Assembly: GCA_902806565.1 (NCBI GenBank)
Contig: CADCXA010000070.1
Span: forward strand, 1 to 34,275
Length of the DNA: 34,275 nt
Direction: 5' to 3'
Origin: Hypoxylon rubiginosum
Taxonomy: Eukaryota > Ascomycota > Sordariomycetes > Xylariales > Hypoxylaceae
The notes under the pieces are model-generated. The model was not told the DNA's origin. It worked only from the letters and a program-made list of their open reading frames with translations, and ran no database searches. Below are positions 1 through 13,402 of this stretch, piece by piece (the first letter of the stretch is position 1; the number at the start of each line of letters is the position of its first letter). A program made the translations under genes and the position numbers.

Positions 1-2242
1 TTTTTTATTTAAATTTAATTAATTTTTTTATTGTTATTTTTTATAATTTAGTTAAATATAAGAAAAAGAAAAATAAAATAAATTATAATAACGTTATTAT
101 ATTAATATAATTTAATAAAAGCTTATATTTTTAAATTAAAATTTTATTTTAAAATATTATTTTTATTAAGTTGTTATTTTTTATTTAATATTATTAAACT
201 TTTTTATTTATAAAAAAAGATTTTAATAAATATTTTTATAAAAAAATAAAAGTTTTATATAATTATAAATTAATTTTTTAAATATACTTGTAAATATAAT
301 TGATTTTTTATAATTTATTATTTTATTATTTTAAAGTTAAAATTATTATTTAATCTTTTTATAACTAGCAGTATTTTTATTATATAAAAAAATTTTTAAA
401 TAAAAAGTGTTTTTTTAGTGTTATTAATTTGGTTATTATTAAGTGAGAAAAAACTAAATAAATTAACTATTATAAATAATTTAAATTTTTATTTTATATT
501 AATAAAAATGTTTATAAATAATTTGTTAATAAAAAATTTATTAAAAAAAAAATATTATTTATTATAATCCTTTTTTTATTTTGAATTATTTATACCTAGT
601 TATTTTTATTAATATTATTATTATCTAAAAGTTTTTTTATAAAATATAAGTTTTTAATTATTTTATTAAGTTTATTAGATTTATTTATTATTATTTTGTT
701 TTTAATTTATTTGTTTTTACTTTTATTAATATTAAATATAAGTAGCTAACTACTTTATAAAAATATATATTTAAATTATTTTATAGTTTTTTATATTAAG
801 TTTAATATATATATTATATATTATAATATTTTAATAAATATAATTTTATTTAAATCTTTTTATATATTTTAAAAGTTATTATTTATATTAATATTAAAAT
901 ATAAATAATTATTTTTTATCAGTTATTATAATGTTATTATTATAATAAATTTTTAAAGGTTTAAATATAATAATAGGTTTTTTACTTTTAATTAATTAAA
1001 ACTATATTATAAAATATAAATGTTATTTATAATATCCTTTAAATTTTTAGGTAAAATTTTTATTATAATTATTATATTATTTATAAAAATTATTATATAA
1101 TTTATAATTTTATAATAAAAAAACGTTAAAAAGTTATTTAGTTTTTAAGTTTAAAAATAGTTTAGTAATTATAATAAAAACTAATATAATAATTAAAAAT
1201 CTTTTTTTTAATAGTTGTAAAACCTTAATAATAAAAAGAAATAAATATATATAAGGTTTTTAAAATATTATTAAGCGATAAATAATTAAGATTTTTTTAT
1301 ATTTAATATTAATAATATATTTCCTATATATAATTATTTATATTTCTTATTAATATAAAAAATAATCTATATAATTAAACTAATATAAATATTAAATAAA
1401 ATTAAAAAAAAATAGTTCTTTAAAACAAATTAAAAATTATAATAAAAATAAATTTTATATATAAGTTATTAATTTACTTAATAAGTATTATATAAAGTAA
1501 AAATAATATTAATTTATAAGTAATTTATTAAAATTATAAGCGTTAAATAAAAAGTTATAAATATAAAATGTTTTATTTTTAAGGTTTATTAACTTTAAAA
1601 ATAATTATTAAATAAAAGTGTTTATTTTTTTATTAAATTTATAGTTTATAGTTATTAAAAAATTATTAATATATTTTTAATATTAATTAAATCTTTTTAT
1701 ATTTTATTTTAGTTTATTTAATAAATTTATTATATATTAAGTAAAAGGTGTAATTAAATTATTTTAAAAAGCGAAATATATGTTTAAAAAAAAAAAGTTA
1801 AAAAATTAAAATATAGTAAAAGTTAAAAAAGTTATATTATTTTTATAAATGAAAAAACTATGTTTATATATTTATATAAATGGTTTATAAAAAAAAAAGT
1901 TAATATTAATATAATAAATAATAATAAAAAAAGTAATAATAAAAAAAAAGGATTTTAATAATAATTTAATAACTTTTAATTAAATAAATAAGTTTTAATT
2001 AATAAATAATATTAAATATAAAATATATTAAAGGTTTTTAAGTAAAATATTATAAAAAAAAAAGTAGATTTTCTAAATATATAATTTAATATAAAAAGTA
2101 TTATATATTATAATAAAAATAATTATATTATTAATTTATAAAAATTATTATATATTTTTATATTTATTAAAAATGTTATTATATTAAACGTTTTTTTAAT
2201 AACTTATTATTTTTATTTATTTTAGTTTTTATTTTCTTTTAT

Positions 2243-2282
2243 AACTTATATTATTTTTTTTTTCTTTTTTTTTTTTTTTTTA
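2243..2282 (+). repeat. Poly-T / polypyrimidine tract
   Basis: This is a nearly uninterrupted pyrimidine run, mostly T with two C. It could be the complement of an old poly-A tail of a retroelement on the minus strand, or simple slippage. Nothing else distinguishes it. Confidence 0.5.
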
Positions 2283-2500
2283 TTAAATCTAAGAAATATA
2301 TTTCCTTTATTATTTTTTACTAGTTTTTAAAAATAACTGTTTTTTTTATTATATTATATTATTATTTATTAATATAAATAAAATATTTAAGTTTTATTTA
2401 TATATAAAATTAATAATTTTAATATTATTAGTTTATATGAATATTAAAAGTTTATAAATAAAAAATAATTTAATAATGTTAATTTATTAAAAATTATTAA

Positions 2501-2815
2501 GTTATTTATATAATAATGTTAAAATTATTTATTTTTATATATTATATTATTAAAAGTATCACTAGTTTATTATTTAAAAATATTAAATTAATATTTTTTT
2601 ATATTTTAACGTGGATTTTATAAACTTTTTTTTAACGTTTTAAAACTAGGAATAATTATAGGTTTTAAATAATTCTAGCTTTTTTTATTAGTTATTAGGT
2701 TATTTATATAATAATGTTAAAAAATTATTTATTTTTATATTTTATACTATTAAAAATTAAATTTCTAAAAATATTAAATTAATATTTTATTTTATTTTAA
2801 TATAGATTTAATATA
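2501..2815 (+). repeat. Decayed direct repeat, two copies 198 bp apart
   Basis: Copy 1 (about 2501-2620) and copy 2 (about 2699-2815) share GTTATTTATATAATAATGTT and then a long collinear A/T pattern to a shared GATTT end. Near that end copy 1 reads AACGTGGATTT and copy 2 AATATAGATTT, which differ only by C-to-T and G-to-A changes. That is the expected outcome of unequal RIP on a duplicated unit. Small indels are present. The origin of the unit is unknown. Confidence 0.6.
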
Positions 2816-5588
2816 ATTAATTATTAATTAATTTAATAAAAAAAACTAAAAAAAAAGTATTAATTTTTAAATAAAAATCGTTTTATAAAAAAAATAAGTA
2901 TATATATAATAAAATAATGTAAAAAACTTATATTAAAACCTTATAAAACTTAAATTTAATTATTTAGTAAAATTAATTATAAAAAAAAAAATAATAAATA
3001 ATATTATATTATAAAATAAATATGTTTATAAAAATACTAAACTTAATAAATAATAATAATTATAAAAGGTTATAAACAAATAAATATTTAAATATAAAAA
3101 ATTATTTTTTTATTATTTTTAATTTTAAAACCTAGATATAAATATTATAAATATTATTAATTTAATATATTTAATATAAACTTTATAAAACAGTATTTTA
3201 TAATTATAATTTTTATTTTATTTTAAATTATAGCTTTTACACTAGTTTAATTTATTTATCTTTTTTTATTATAATAATATTATTATAAATTAAAAAGATA
3301 TTTATTTATTACTATTAAAATTATTAATTTATTAATTAAAATAATATTATTCTTTTGTTTTTTACTTAGATTTATATAAAACCAGGTTTTATTTTTTTTA
3401 AAATAAGGAATTTTTTAATACTTTTATAATTTAAAGTTTATAATTATTATTTATTTTTATTTTTTAACATATAAACGTTAAAATAATAAAAAAGTTATTA
3501 TAATTATTAATAATATTAATTTTTAAGGTATTTAAATAATTAATAACTTAAAAAAACTAATATAAAATATTATTATAATTAGTAATTTAAGTTTTATTTA
3601 ACGGTAAATTATAAAGATTAATTTTATTATTATAATTTTATAAATATTTTAATAAAAGGTTAATTAGTTTATATAAATATTAATTAAATATAATTTATTT
3701 AAAACTTTTAAAACTTATAATAAAAGGTTTTATTTTATATAAATTTATAAAATTTACATGTTATTTATTTAATAATTAAAATATAATATTTTATAATATT
3801 AACCTGTTGTTTAATTATAAAATATTTATAAAGTTATAAATATATTTTTATAAAAAAGGGTTATAAAATAATAATTATTTAAAGAAAAGATTTTATATAT
3901 TTTATATGTTTATTTTATTTAATAAAAATATTTAATTAAAATTTTTATAATATTATAAAAATAATTATATAAGTTTAAACCTTGGTTAAATATATAATTA
4001 TATTAATAAAGTTATAAGTTAATTAAAAGATAAATATATAGTTAAAATAAGATATATATTAAATATTTTAAAAAAAATATTACTTATATTTATTGTTGTT
4101 TTTTAGGTTTTATATTTTAGTATATAAGGATTTATAAAGTTAATATTTATAATATTATTTTAGTTTATATTTAAATTAAAATTAAAATATATAAAAAAAT
4201 AAAAAATATATAAAAATAACAGCGATAATATAATTATAAATAAAAATATTAATAAAATATTTTTAATTTTTAAAAAATTAGTTATAAAATTTATTATTAA
4301 TATAATTTTTTATTTAATATTAATTATTATAATTAAAAGTGCTAATATTATTTAATTAAACTAGTTATTATTTAAAAATGGTTTTTTTATGTTTTTTATA
4401 AAACTGGTTTTTTTTATTAATAAAAAGGTTAATATAATAAAATATATATAGTTTTTATATTTAAAATTAAGTTTTAATATATTAAATAAGCTTTTAGTTT
4501 TATAGATTACGATAAATATAAGTTTTAATAAAATTAATTTATATTAATAAAATTTTATTTTAATGTTTTTATTATTATTTGTTTTATATTTTATATGTAA
4601 TTTTATTTAAAAAGTTTTTAAAAATAAAAAACCTGTTTAAAAACAGTAAAAAATTACTTAAAAATAAATAAGTTAGTTTTTTAATATTATTAAAATTATA
4701 ATAATAATAACTTTAAATGTTAATAAAAAAAGTGTAAATTTATTTATATTTAAATGTTTTTAAAACATGGTTTATATAATTTTATATATCTTTTTAAAAA
4801 ATAATAAAATAATTATAATTTATAAATAATAAATTAAACTGAATTTTTTTTTGGTATTTAAATTAATTTTATTACTTATTAAATTATATTTTCATTTAAA
4901 AAAAATAAGTTTTATAATAAAATAAAAACTTTTATTTGGTTTTTTTTTATTTTATTTTTTGTTTTTATTTATAATAATAAGTAAATTTTAAATCTTTAAA
5001 TAAAAAGTTAATATAAAAAAGCTATAATATTAATTATAGTAAAATATATATTTAATGGTTTTATTATTATAATAATAATTAATATAAATATTTTAAAAAT
5101 TATATTTTATAGTTTATAATATAATTATATAAAAATCTTAAAATCTTTTTTTTTCTATATAATTTTAATATTTAAATTAATATAATTTATATAATTTTAA
5201 TATTTAAAATAAAGCTGTGTTAATATTTATTTATAATGAACTTTTAAAATTTTTTCTTAAGTTAATATATTTTAAATTAAAATATAATAGATTTTATATA
5301 AATAAATTAACTAAAAATTATATAACGAAATTTTTTAATAAAAGTATAAACTTATATATATTAAAAAGGATATTATTTTAATAGATTTTTTAAACTATAT
5401 TAAATATAGTTAATATATTTTATAATAAAGTTATTACTTATTTTAATATAAATAATATAAATAATATAAATTAAATAAAAAATAATGTTAAATTTAATAA
5501 AATTAAAGTAACTAATTAAATGGTTTTTTAAATAATTAAAATAAATAAAAAAAGATTAAAATCTATATTAAAAAATAATAAATATATA

Positions 5589-5628
5589 ATAACGTAGATT
5601 TTATTATAATTATAATAAATTACGTTAT
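5589..5628. repeat. 40-bp imperfect palindrome with nested perfect palindrome
   Basis: The outer arms ATAACGTA (5589-5596) and TACGTTAT (5621-5628) are exact reverse complements. Between them lies an 18-bp perfect palindrome at 5601-5618. The flanking A/T background makes chance palindromes common, but the arms contain a CG step, which raises the signal. It could be the centre of an inverted duplication or a terminal inverted repeat remnant. Confidence 0.5.
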
Positions 5629-5698
5629 ATTATAATTTAAATTTATTTTATTTAGTTTTTATTTTTTTATAAGTTTTATTAATTATAAGTAAAATTAC

Positions 5699-5732
5699 CG
5701 TATATTTAATTTTTATAACAGTTAAATATACG
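5699..5732. repeat. 11-bp perfect inverted repeat, 12-bp loop
   Basis: The arms CGTATATTTAA (5699-5709) and TTAAATATACG (5722-5732) are exact reverse complements around a 12-base spacer. It lies about 70 bp from the palindrome at 5589-5628, so the two may belong to one decayed structure. No function is implied. Confidence 0.5.
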
Positions 5733-7806
5733 ATGGATTTTTTAAAGTTTAAAAACTTAATTACTTTAATATTAAAATTTAAAAATATATTTTAAAATAA
5801 TATTTAAAAAGTAAATATATTATTAAATAAATTTTTATAATGGTTTTTTTTAAATAAAGATTAAACTTTATAATTTTATTATAAATAAAGTTATATAAAC
5901 ATGTTAAATATAAGAATTATATAAATATAAAAAAAAAAAAAAAAATATAAATAAAATAATATAAAGTTAAAAAAAAATAAAAAGTTAAAAATTAAATATT
6001 TATAAAATAGATAAATAATTATTAAAATATTGTAAAAATTATAAAATTAAAGGATATATTAAATATATAATAATTATTTTTATAATAATAATATTTTTTA
6101 GGGTAAAAATTAACAGGTTTTTTTTATTAAATATAATAAAAAAATATAAATAGTTAAATATATATTTAAATTTATATTCTATGTATTGATTTTTTTCCCT
6201 TTTTTTTATATATATAAATAATTTATATATTATTATTTTTTATTAAATAAATGTAGTAAATATAAAGATAATTAATAGTTATTTATTATATAATAGTTTA
6301 TTATTTATATAAATATTTAAAAGTATTAAAATATATGATAATTTTTATAAATAATATTTTTTTTTATAATTAAGTTTTTTTTTATAATTAAAAGAATAAT
6401 TAAAATTAAAATTAAAATAATATTTAATATAAAATAAGTTTAAGTAAGTTAAAATAATATATAAAATATATTAATATTAAAAACATATATAATATATTTT
6501 TAAAATTATTTTATTTTAAATAAATATTAATATTATTTAGTTTATTTATTTTAAATTAAATGGTAAATATATTTATTTTATTATATGGCTTTTTTATTTA
6601 ATAAAAATAGTTTAAACCGTAAATTATATAGTTTCTTTATATTTTTATATTTATATTAGTTTTTTATATATAACTTTTAAATAAAAAAAGGCTGAATTTT
6701 TATATTTTATAATTATATTATATTTTTAACTTAAAATACTTTTTTTAGTTATTAAAAATTAATATTATAAGTATTATATTTAATTTATTTATATATATTA
6801 TATTTTATTATATTTTAAAATATAATAAAATATTTTATAAATATATAAAAAATATTATGGTTTTTTTTTTTTTAATAGTTATATTTATTATAAAAAATAA
6901 ATTATTTTGTTTTTTTTTAAGTTTTTTAAATTTTTTATTAAATTATATAAGTTATTTTTTACTGGTATTTAAATGTTATTTAATAAATAATAATAATTTA
7001 AAAATATAAAATTATATAAATAATAAAAACATTAATTAATAATTATATTAATTATAATAATAATATAATTAATAAGTTATAAGTTAAAATTAAACTATTA
7101 TTAAAATCTTAGTTTATATTATTAAAATAAAAATATAAGTTTATTAGTAATTTTATTATTTAAATAAAGTTATTAGTTTATTAATAATAAAAAAAGTAAT
7201 AATAAAAAAGAAATATTTTTTAATGTTTATAATCTAATATTTTATTAGTTTTTTAGTTATTTTTTTTATTTTATAATTAATATTATAATATATATTTAAA
7301 TATTAAAATATAATAAATAAAAAATATATTATAATAGTTTTATTAAATATATAATATAATATTAAAACCTTAGTAATTTAATATATATTATTTTAAAAAA
7401 AAGCTGGTAATATAATTTTATATATTTAGGTTTTTATTTATATAAAAAATAATAAATAATAAATAAAAGTTTAAAAAAATAAGGTTTAAATAATAAAATA
7501 TAACATATATATACGTAAAAATTTATTTTTAAGTATATTATTAATATTTTATTTTTATTTTTTAATATTATAATTATTTATTTAATAAAAAAATTTTTTA
7601 ATTTTATATAATAAATATTAGTTAATAAATAAAAAATATAATATATAAATAATAAAAAAAAAAAAAATAAATATATATATTTTTAAATTTTAAGTTTATT
7701 AAAAAATAATAATAAAAAATAAAATAAAAAAAAAAGATAATATATTAATTTTTATTGGTTATAACTTATAATATATTTTTATGTTAAAAAAATATTTTTA
7801 GGTAAA

Positions 7807-7823
7807 TAGTATTATAAATACTA
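7807..7823. repeat. Small hairpin
   Basis: The arms TAGTATT and AATACTA pair perfectly over 7 bp with an ATA loop. In this composition such a hairpin can arise by chance, so it is recorded only as a visible structure. Confidence 0.25.
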
Positions 7824-8239
7824 CTATTTTTTTAAAACTAATAAAATTAAAAAAATATTTAAATAAATAAAAGATATTTTTTATTATAAAATAATAATAA
7901 ATTAATTAAAAAATTATATTTAAATAAAAAAAAAAGCTTTAGTTATTATATTATTTATTATTAAATAAAAATATAAAAATAAAAAATAGTTATTATAAAA
8001 TGTTATAAATTATAATGTTATAATAAAGGAATATTATAAAAACTTATTAATATAAAAAAAAAAAACCTTTTTAAAAAAAAAAGGTGCGTTTTTTTAAATA
8101 ATATACGCTTTATTAAATATAAAATACTTTAATATTTTCTTTTTATTAGTTTAAATAAACTTATTTAATTTATTACTTTTTAAATATTTTATTTTTTAAT
8201 AATATATAACCAGTTAAATATATGTTTTATTATATTATA

Positions 8240-8260
8240 ACTCCGGAAAATTCACCTGTT
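8240..8260. other. Small patch of less-mutated sequence
   Basis: A short run with CTCCGG and CACCTG stands out in near-pure A/T and keeps a CpA. It is probably a remnant of the pre-RIP sequence. It is too short to identify. Confidence 0.3.
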
Positions 8261-8494
8261 TATTAAGTAATTATTTTAAAATACCAGTTAATAATATTTT
8301 AATTATATATTAATATCACTTTTATTTTTAAAAAAAAATATTTATATTAAAATTCTTTTTTAGTATATTATTAATTAAATATATTAATATATTTTATATA
8401 AAAACTTTTTAAAGTTTTATTAGTTATTTAAACTATTTTATTAAGCTATAAACTTAAATTTTATAAGTTAATATATTAAAGTTTTTTTTATATT

Positions 8495-8557
8495 TTATAT
8501 AAAACGTGATTTTAAAAAATATTATTATATTTAATTATTAAACCACGTTTATTATAT
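8495..8557. repeat. RIP-altered inverted repeat around 8500
   Basis: The left arm contains AAACGTGATTT (8502-8512) and the right arm AAACCACGTTT (8540-8550), within longer matching A/T flanks. The reverse complement of the right arm reads AAACGTGGTTT, so the arms differ by one G-to-A step, plus a single-base length difference further out. This fits an inverted duplication that later took RIP hits. Confidence 0.35.
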
Positions 8558-9949
8558 ATATTATAAAATTTTATACTCGTATTTTTTTACTAATAACTAA
8601 ATTTTAAAAAGTGTAAAATATAATTAACATTAAAAATAAATATTACTAGTTAATTATTATTAATTTTATATTAAATATAAAATTAAAAATAAATATTATA
8701 TACTTAGGGATTTTTTTATTATAAAGTTTTAAAATATATATTAAATTTACTTTTATATATTAATATAAAATAATTAAATTATATTTTATAAGTTTTATAA
8801 TAACATGTATTTAATATTATTAAAGTTATAAAAATTTATAATATAAATATAAAAAAAGTTAAATAGTTTATTTTATATAATATAATAATATACTAAGATA
8901 TTTTTTTTTTTTATTATATATAAAAAGTATAGTTACGGTAAAAATATATTATTTATTATTTTTTTTATTTTATTTTATACGTAAAAATATATTAAGTTTA
9001 AAAAAAGATTTATATTATTATTTATTTTAATAAACACGTAATTAAATTAAACTTTTTTATAAAAAAAAATTTATTAAAAAAACTTAAAAGTTAATATTTA
9101 TATATAAAATTAAACCAAGTTATTAACAGTTTAAAAACTATATAATTTAAATGGTTATTATAAAAAATAATATTTAAAATTAATATTTATTTAAATATAT
9201 AATTTAATTTAAACTTAAAATAAGTTAAATATTTTATAAAAATAAAATATTATATAAAAAAGTATTTATAATAAAAAACTAATATATAAAAAGTAATTAA
9301 TTTTAATATTTTATTATTTAATAATATAATATAAAAAAATGTTTATAATATTTTATTATTTAATATTAAAGTTTTTATTTTTACTTAGTTTTTTTTTTTT
9401 TTATAAAGGTTTTTTTTTATAACTATTTAAATTATTATTTATATATATTAAATTTAATGTTTAATTATCCTTTAATTAAAAAATCTTTTTTTATATTTAA
9501 ATAATAATAATAATAAATAAAAACTTAATATTTTTTTATAATATTTTATATATATTTAAGGTTTTTTTTTTCTTTTATTTAAATATTTTTATAAACTATA
9601 TAAAAAAGCGATTATAAAAACTTAGTAATAAAAGTTTATAATATTATTATAATATTTAATATATAAAAAGATTTTATTTTTTTAAAGAAGTTTTAATATT
9701 ATATAGTTTAAATTTTATAGGTGTTTTAATTTATTTTAGAATATTATGTTTTTTTTTTATTTAAAATGTTAAACTTTTACCGGTAAAAAGTAAAAATAGT
9801 TACTAAAAAAATAACTAGTAATTTAATTTATTTTTAACTATTAAAAATATTAATAACTATAATATTATATTTATAAAAATTTAAATTAAAGTAAAAATCT
9901 AATTTATTAATTTATTAATTTTATAAAATAATAAGTTAAATTACGTATT

Positions 9950-10190
9950 TAAACGTGGGGATTAAAATATTAAAATTATAACCGCTTTGGATTTTTTATT
10001 TTTAGGAATTTAATTATAAAATAATAAACCGGTGGTATTTAATATTAGGATTTTTTATAAAAATCTATGGTTAATTATTTAACGGTTAAATATTTATAAA
10101 AGTAACGTCGAATTTTTAAAAAAGGCCGGATTAAAAGCTATATTATTAAATTAAATAATAGTAAAAACGATTTTTTTTAACGTGGTTTTT
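9950..10190. other. Least-degraded patch of the left block
   Basis: This stretch keeps CGTGGGG, AACCGCTTTGG, ACCGGTGG, GTAACGTCG and GGCCGG within about 240 bp, far more G/C than its surroundings. Most retained C sits in CG or CC steps and CpA is nearly absent, so survival may reflect local dinucleotide context as much as weaker RIP. No reading frame is open and no protein family is recognisable. Confidence 0.45.
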
Positions 10191-11700
10191 TTTTATTTAA
10201 CTTATTAAAAGATATTTAAAATATATATATATAGCTTTAAATATTATTTTAAATTTATTAAATAAAATATTTTAATATAATAAATATAAAAACTTAAAAT
10301 CTTATTATTTTTCTTTTATTATAATATAAAAAGTCGTGTATTTACGTTGTTTATAATAAGGTTAAATATAATAATATTAAGTTTAACCTTAAAATTTAAA
10401 AATATATTAAATTAATTATTTAATTTTTTTATTAAATTTAAATATATTATTAAAAATATAATAAATTGGTTTTTTATTATTTAAAAAAGGTAAGTAAGTT
10501 TATTATTACCGCTTTTATATTTTAAAGTTATAATAAAATATATAATTTAATTATTAGTTTTTTTTTTTTAATATTCCTTATAATTAATAATATTAAAAAA
10601 TATATTTTAAAAAATGTTATAAAAAGTATTAAATATTAAAATAAAAATTTTTTTAGTTTTAATTTATTTTAATAATTTTAATTTAAAAACAATGTTATTA
10701 AAAATAAAAGTATTATTAAATTTTATAATTATATTTTAGGTATAGTTTATTACTAGTTAAAAAATTCTTTTTTTAAATATAAACTTTATAAAAAACTTTT
10801 AAACTACTTTTTTTATATTTATTTTTTTATTTTTATATAATTCCGGTTTTATTTTTAGCTTTATATTATTATAAATAAAAAACTTTTTAATTTTTTTATT
10901 ATTAAGCTTTTTAAGCTTTTTATTATTATTTTTTTATAACTTTATTATTTTATTACTTTTTAAATTTAATTATTTTATATTATTATAAAACTTTTTTTTA
11001 TTAATAAACTTAAAGTGTTTTAAAAATAAAACCTAATAATATATATTTTTTATATCTTTAAATTTAATAACCTTAATTTTAATAAGTTTTTTTTTTTTAA
11101 AAAATAAATAATTTATCTGTTTTTTAATAATATTAATAGTAGTAAAAATTATAACCAGAGCTTTTTTAATATTAATATTAAAACGCTTATTAATAAAATA
11201 AATATTATTTTTTTTTAGTTTATTAATATAAAAATTCTTTTTAGTTATTAATTTTATATATTATTAATAAAAAGCTGTTTTTTTAACAATTAAACTATTA
11301 GTTATATTATTAAATAATAAATTAAATTATATATTATTTTTTAAATTAATTAATAAATATATAAAGTTTATATTTTAGTTTTATTTTTATTTATTTATTT
11401 ATATAAAAAGTAAAAATAGTTATTTAAATAGAAAACTTATTAATATAAAATTAACTTAAAAAGTTATTTATAAAAAAACATTATAATTAAATATATTTAA
11501 AAATAAAATTATTAACTTAGTTAATTAAATTAATATTAATTATTATAATATAATTTATATTTATTAATATTAATTAATATTTAATATAAAACTTTTATTT
11601 TATATAATAAATTACTTATATTTTAAATAGTTTTTTTAATTTTAAAAATTAAGGTATTTTAACTAATTTATTAAATTAAAATCTTTTTATAAAAAATAAG

Positions 11701-11950
11701 TTAATTTTATTTATTAAATTATATAATTTTTTAATAAAAGTTAAATTAATTTTTTTAAATATTTTTATAAAAAAAAGGTTAGTTTCATTTAATAGATTAT
11801 ATAATTTATTAATAAAAAGTAAATTAATCTTTTTTAAATTAACTTTATTTAATAGATTTTATAATTTTTTAATAAAAACTAAGTTAATTATCTTTTATAT
11901 TTTTATAAAAATAAAATTAATTTTATTTATTAAACTATATGGTTAATTAT
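11701..11950 (+). repeat. Decayed tandem repeat with 78/60/78-bp spacing
   Basis: Four related units start at 11701, 11779, 11839 and 11917 with versions of TTAATTTTATTTATTAAATT. Copies differ at C/T and A/G positions. Units 1 and 3 are 78 bp and include an extra segment built around ATTTTTATAAAA; unit 2 lacks it and is 60 bp. The end of an earlier unit is visible just before 11701. All spacings are multiples of three, which would suit a former protein repeat, but no frame is open today and the original product is unknown. Confidence 0.5.
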
Positions 11951-13318
11951 AAAATAAAAGTTTTATTTATTTTAAAAAAATCGTAATTTAAAAAAACTTT
12001 ATAATAAATAAAAAAAGTTATTTTTATAGTTATAATAAAAATAAAATATATATTTATATTTTTTTAAATATTAAAGTTTAAATATATTATAAAAACTATT
12101 AATAATTATATTTTAAATTAAAAATATAGTTTTAAATAAAACGAACTATATATTTTACTAGTAATTAAAAATATAGTAAAAAGTTTATTATAAAGATTTT
12201 TAAGTTTTTAAAAAACTATACGTGGCAGTTTATTTTTAAAAATAATATATAAAGTAATAAGAAAAATATTAACCGGTTTTTACGTTATTAATAAAAAATA
12301 TATTTAAAAGATATTAAAATATTATTAAAATACTTTAAAATAACTTATAAAAATTAAAACTAACTAATATATATTATAAGATTTAATAAAAATAAAGTAA
12401 TATAAAAAATTAATAATATAATTAAATAATAAAACTTATATAGAAATTGTTAGTAACTTAAAAAAATATAAGTAATTAAAAGTATAATTATATTTAAATG
12501 TAAAAAAAAAAGGAACTTAAAGTAAAAAATTAAAATAATTAATTACTAGTAAAAAAATAATTATAATAAAAAATAAAAACTAGGTGGTTAAACTTTTATA
12601 TTATTTATATAATATATAAATAAATATTAATATTAAAATATATAATATATAAAATTAATATTTTTATTTATAAACATTTATTTAAATATTATTTAAATAA
12701 ATTTATAATTAAAATAATTAGTTTTATATAAATTAAAGTTTTTTATTAATATAAATATTAATTATATTACTTTTAAAATTAATATAATATATGTTATTTA
12801 TAGTTAATTAAATAAATTATAAAAACATAATTAATATAAAAACTATAATACGAATTTTTTTTATAATTAAAATTTATTTAAAAGTAAAATTTTAAAAGGT
12901 AGGTTTAAAATAAATATTATATATTTTTCCGTGATATTTTAAATAAATAACTTTATAAAAAAAAGTGAAATTAAAATATAATAATTATATATTTAAATAA
13001 AAGAATATTAGTTTTTTTATATTTAACGGGCTTTTATTTTATTTTATTTAAAAATATATATAGTTTATAATTTTCGTTATTAATATATTTTATTTATAAT
13101 TAAACATGTTTTTATTTTAAGTTTTTACTATAAATATTAAATAAGTTAAATTATTTTTCTTAGTTTTTTTTAAAATATATAAAATTATTAACTTTTTTTT
13201 TAAATTAATATAAATAATAATATATTATATAGTTAGTATATATTTATATATTTTTATATAATCCCTTACTTTAAGTTTTATTTAAAAAATAAAGTTAATT
13301 GGTTTTTTTATATATATT

Positions 13319-13402
13319 ATAATTAATATTAAAATTAATTTTAAAGTTAAAATTAAAACTATAACTAAGGTTAAAATTAAAACTAAAATTAATATTAAAA
13401 TA
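13319..13402 (+). repeat. Hexanucleotide array (about 14 units)
   Basis: In-phase hexamers run through the stretch, such as AAAATT, AAAGTT, AAAACT, ATAACT and AAGGTT. Most follow a four-purine, two-pyrimidine pattern, and units differ chiefly by transitions, so this is a RIP-eroded hexamer repeat. A similar hexamer phase (AAGGCT, AAAACT, AAGGCC) occurs inside the least-mutated family A copy near 29236-29253. Confidence 0.5.

Noticed and set aside
5929..5945. Poly-A tail of a retroelement
   Set aside because: A run of A this short is common in this composition, and no element body or target duplication can be defined next to it.
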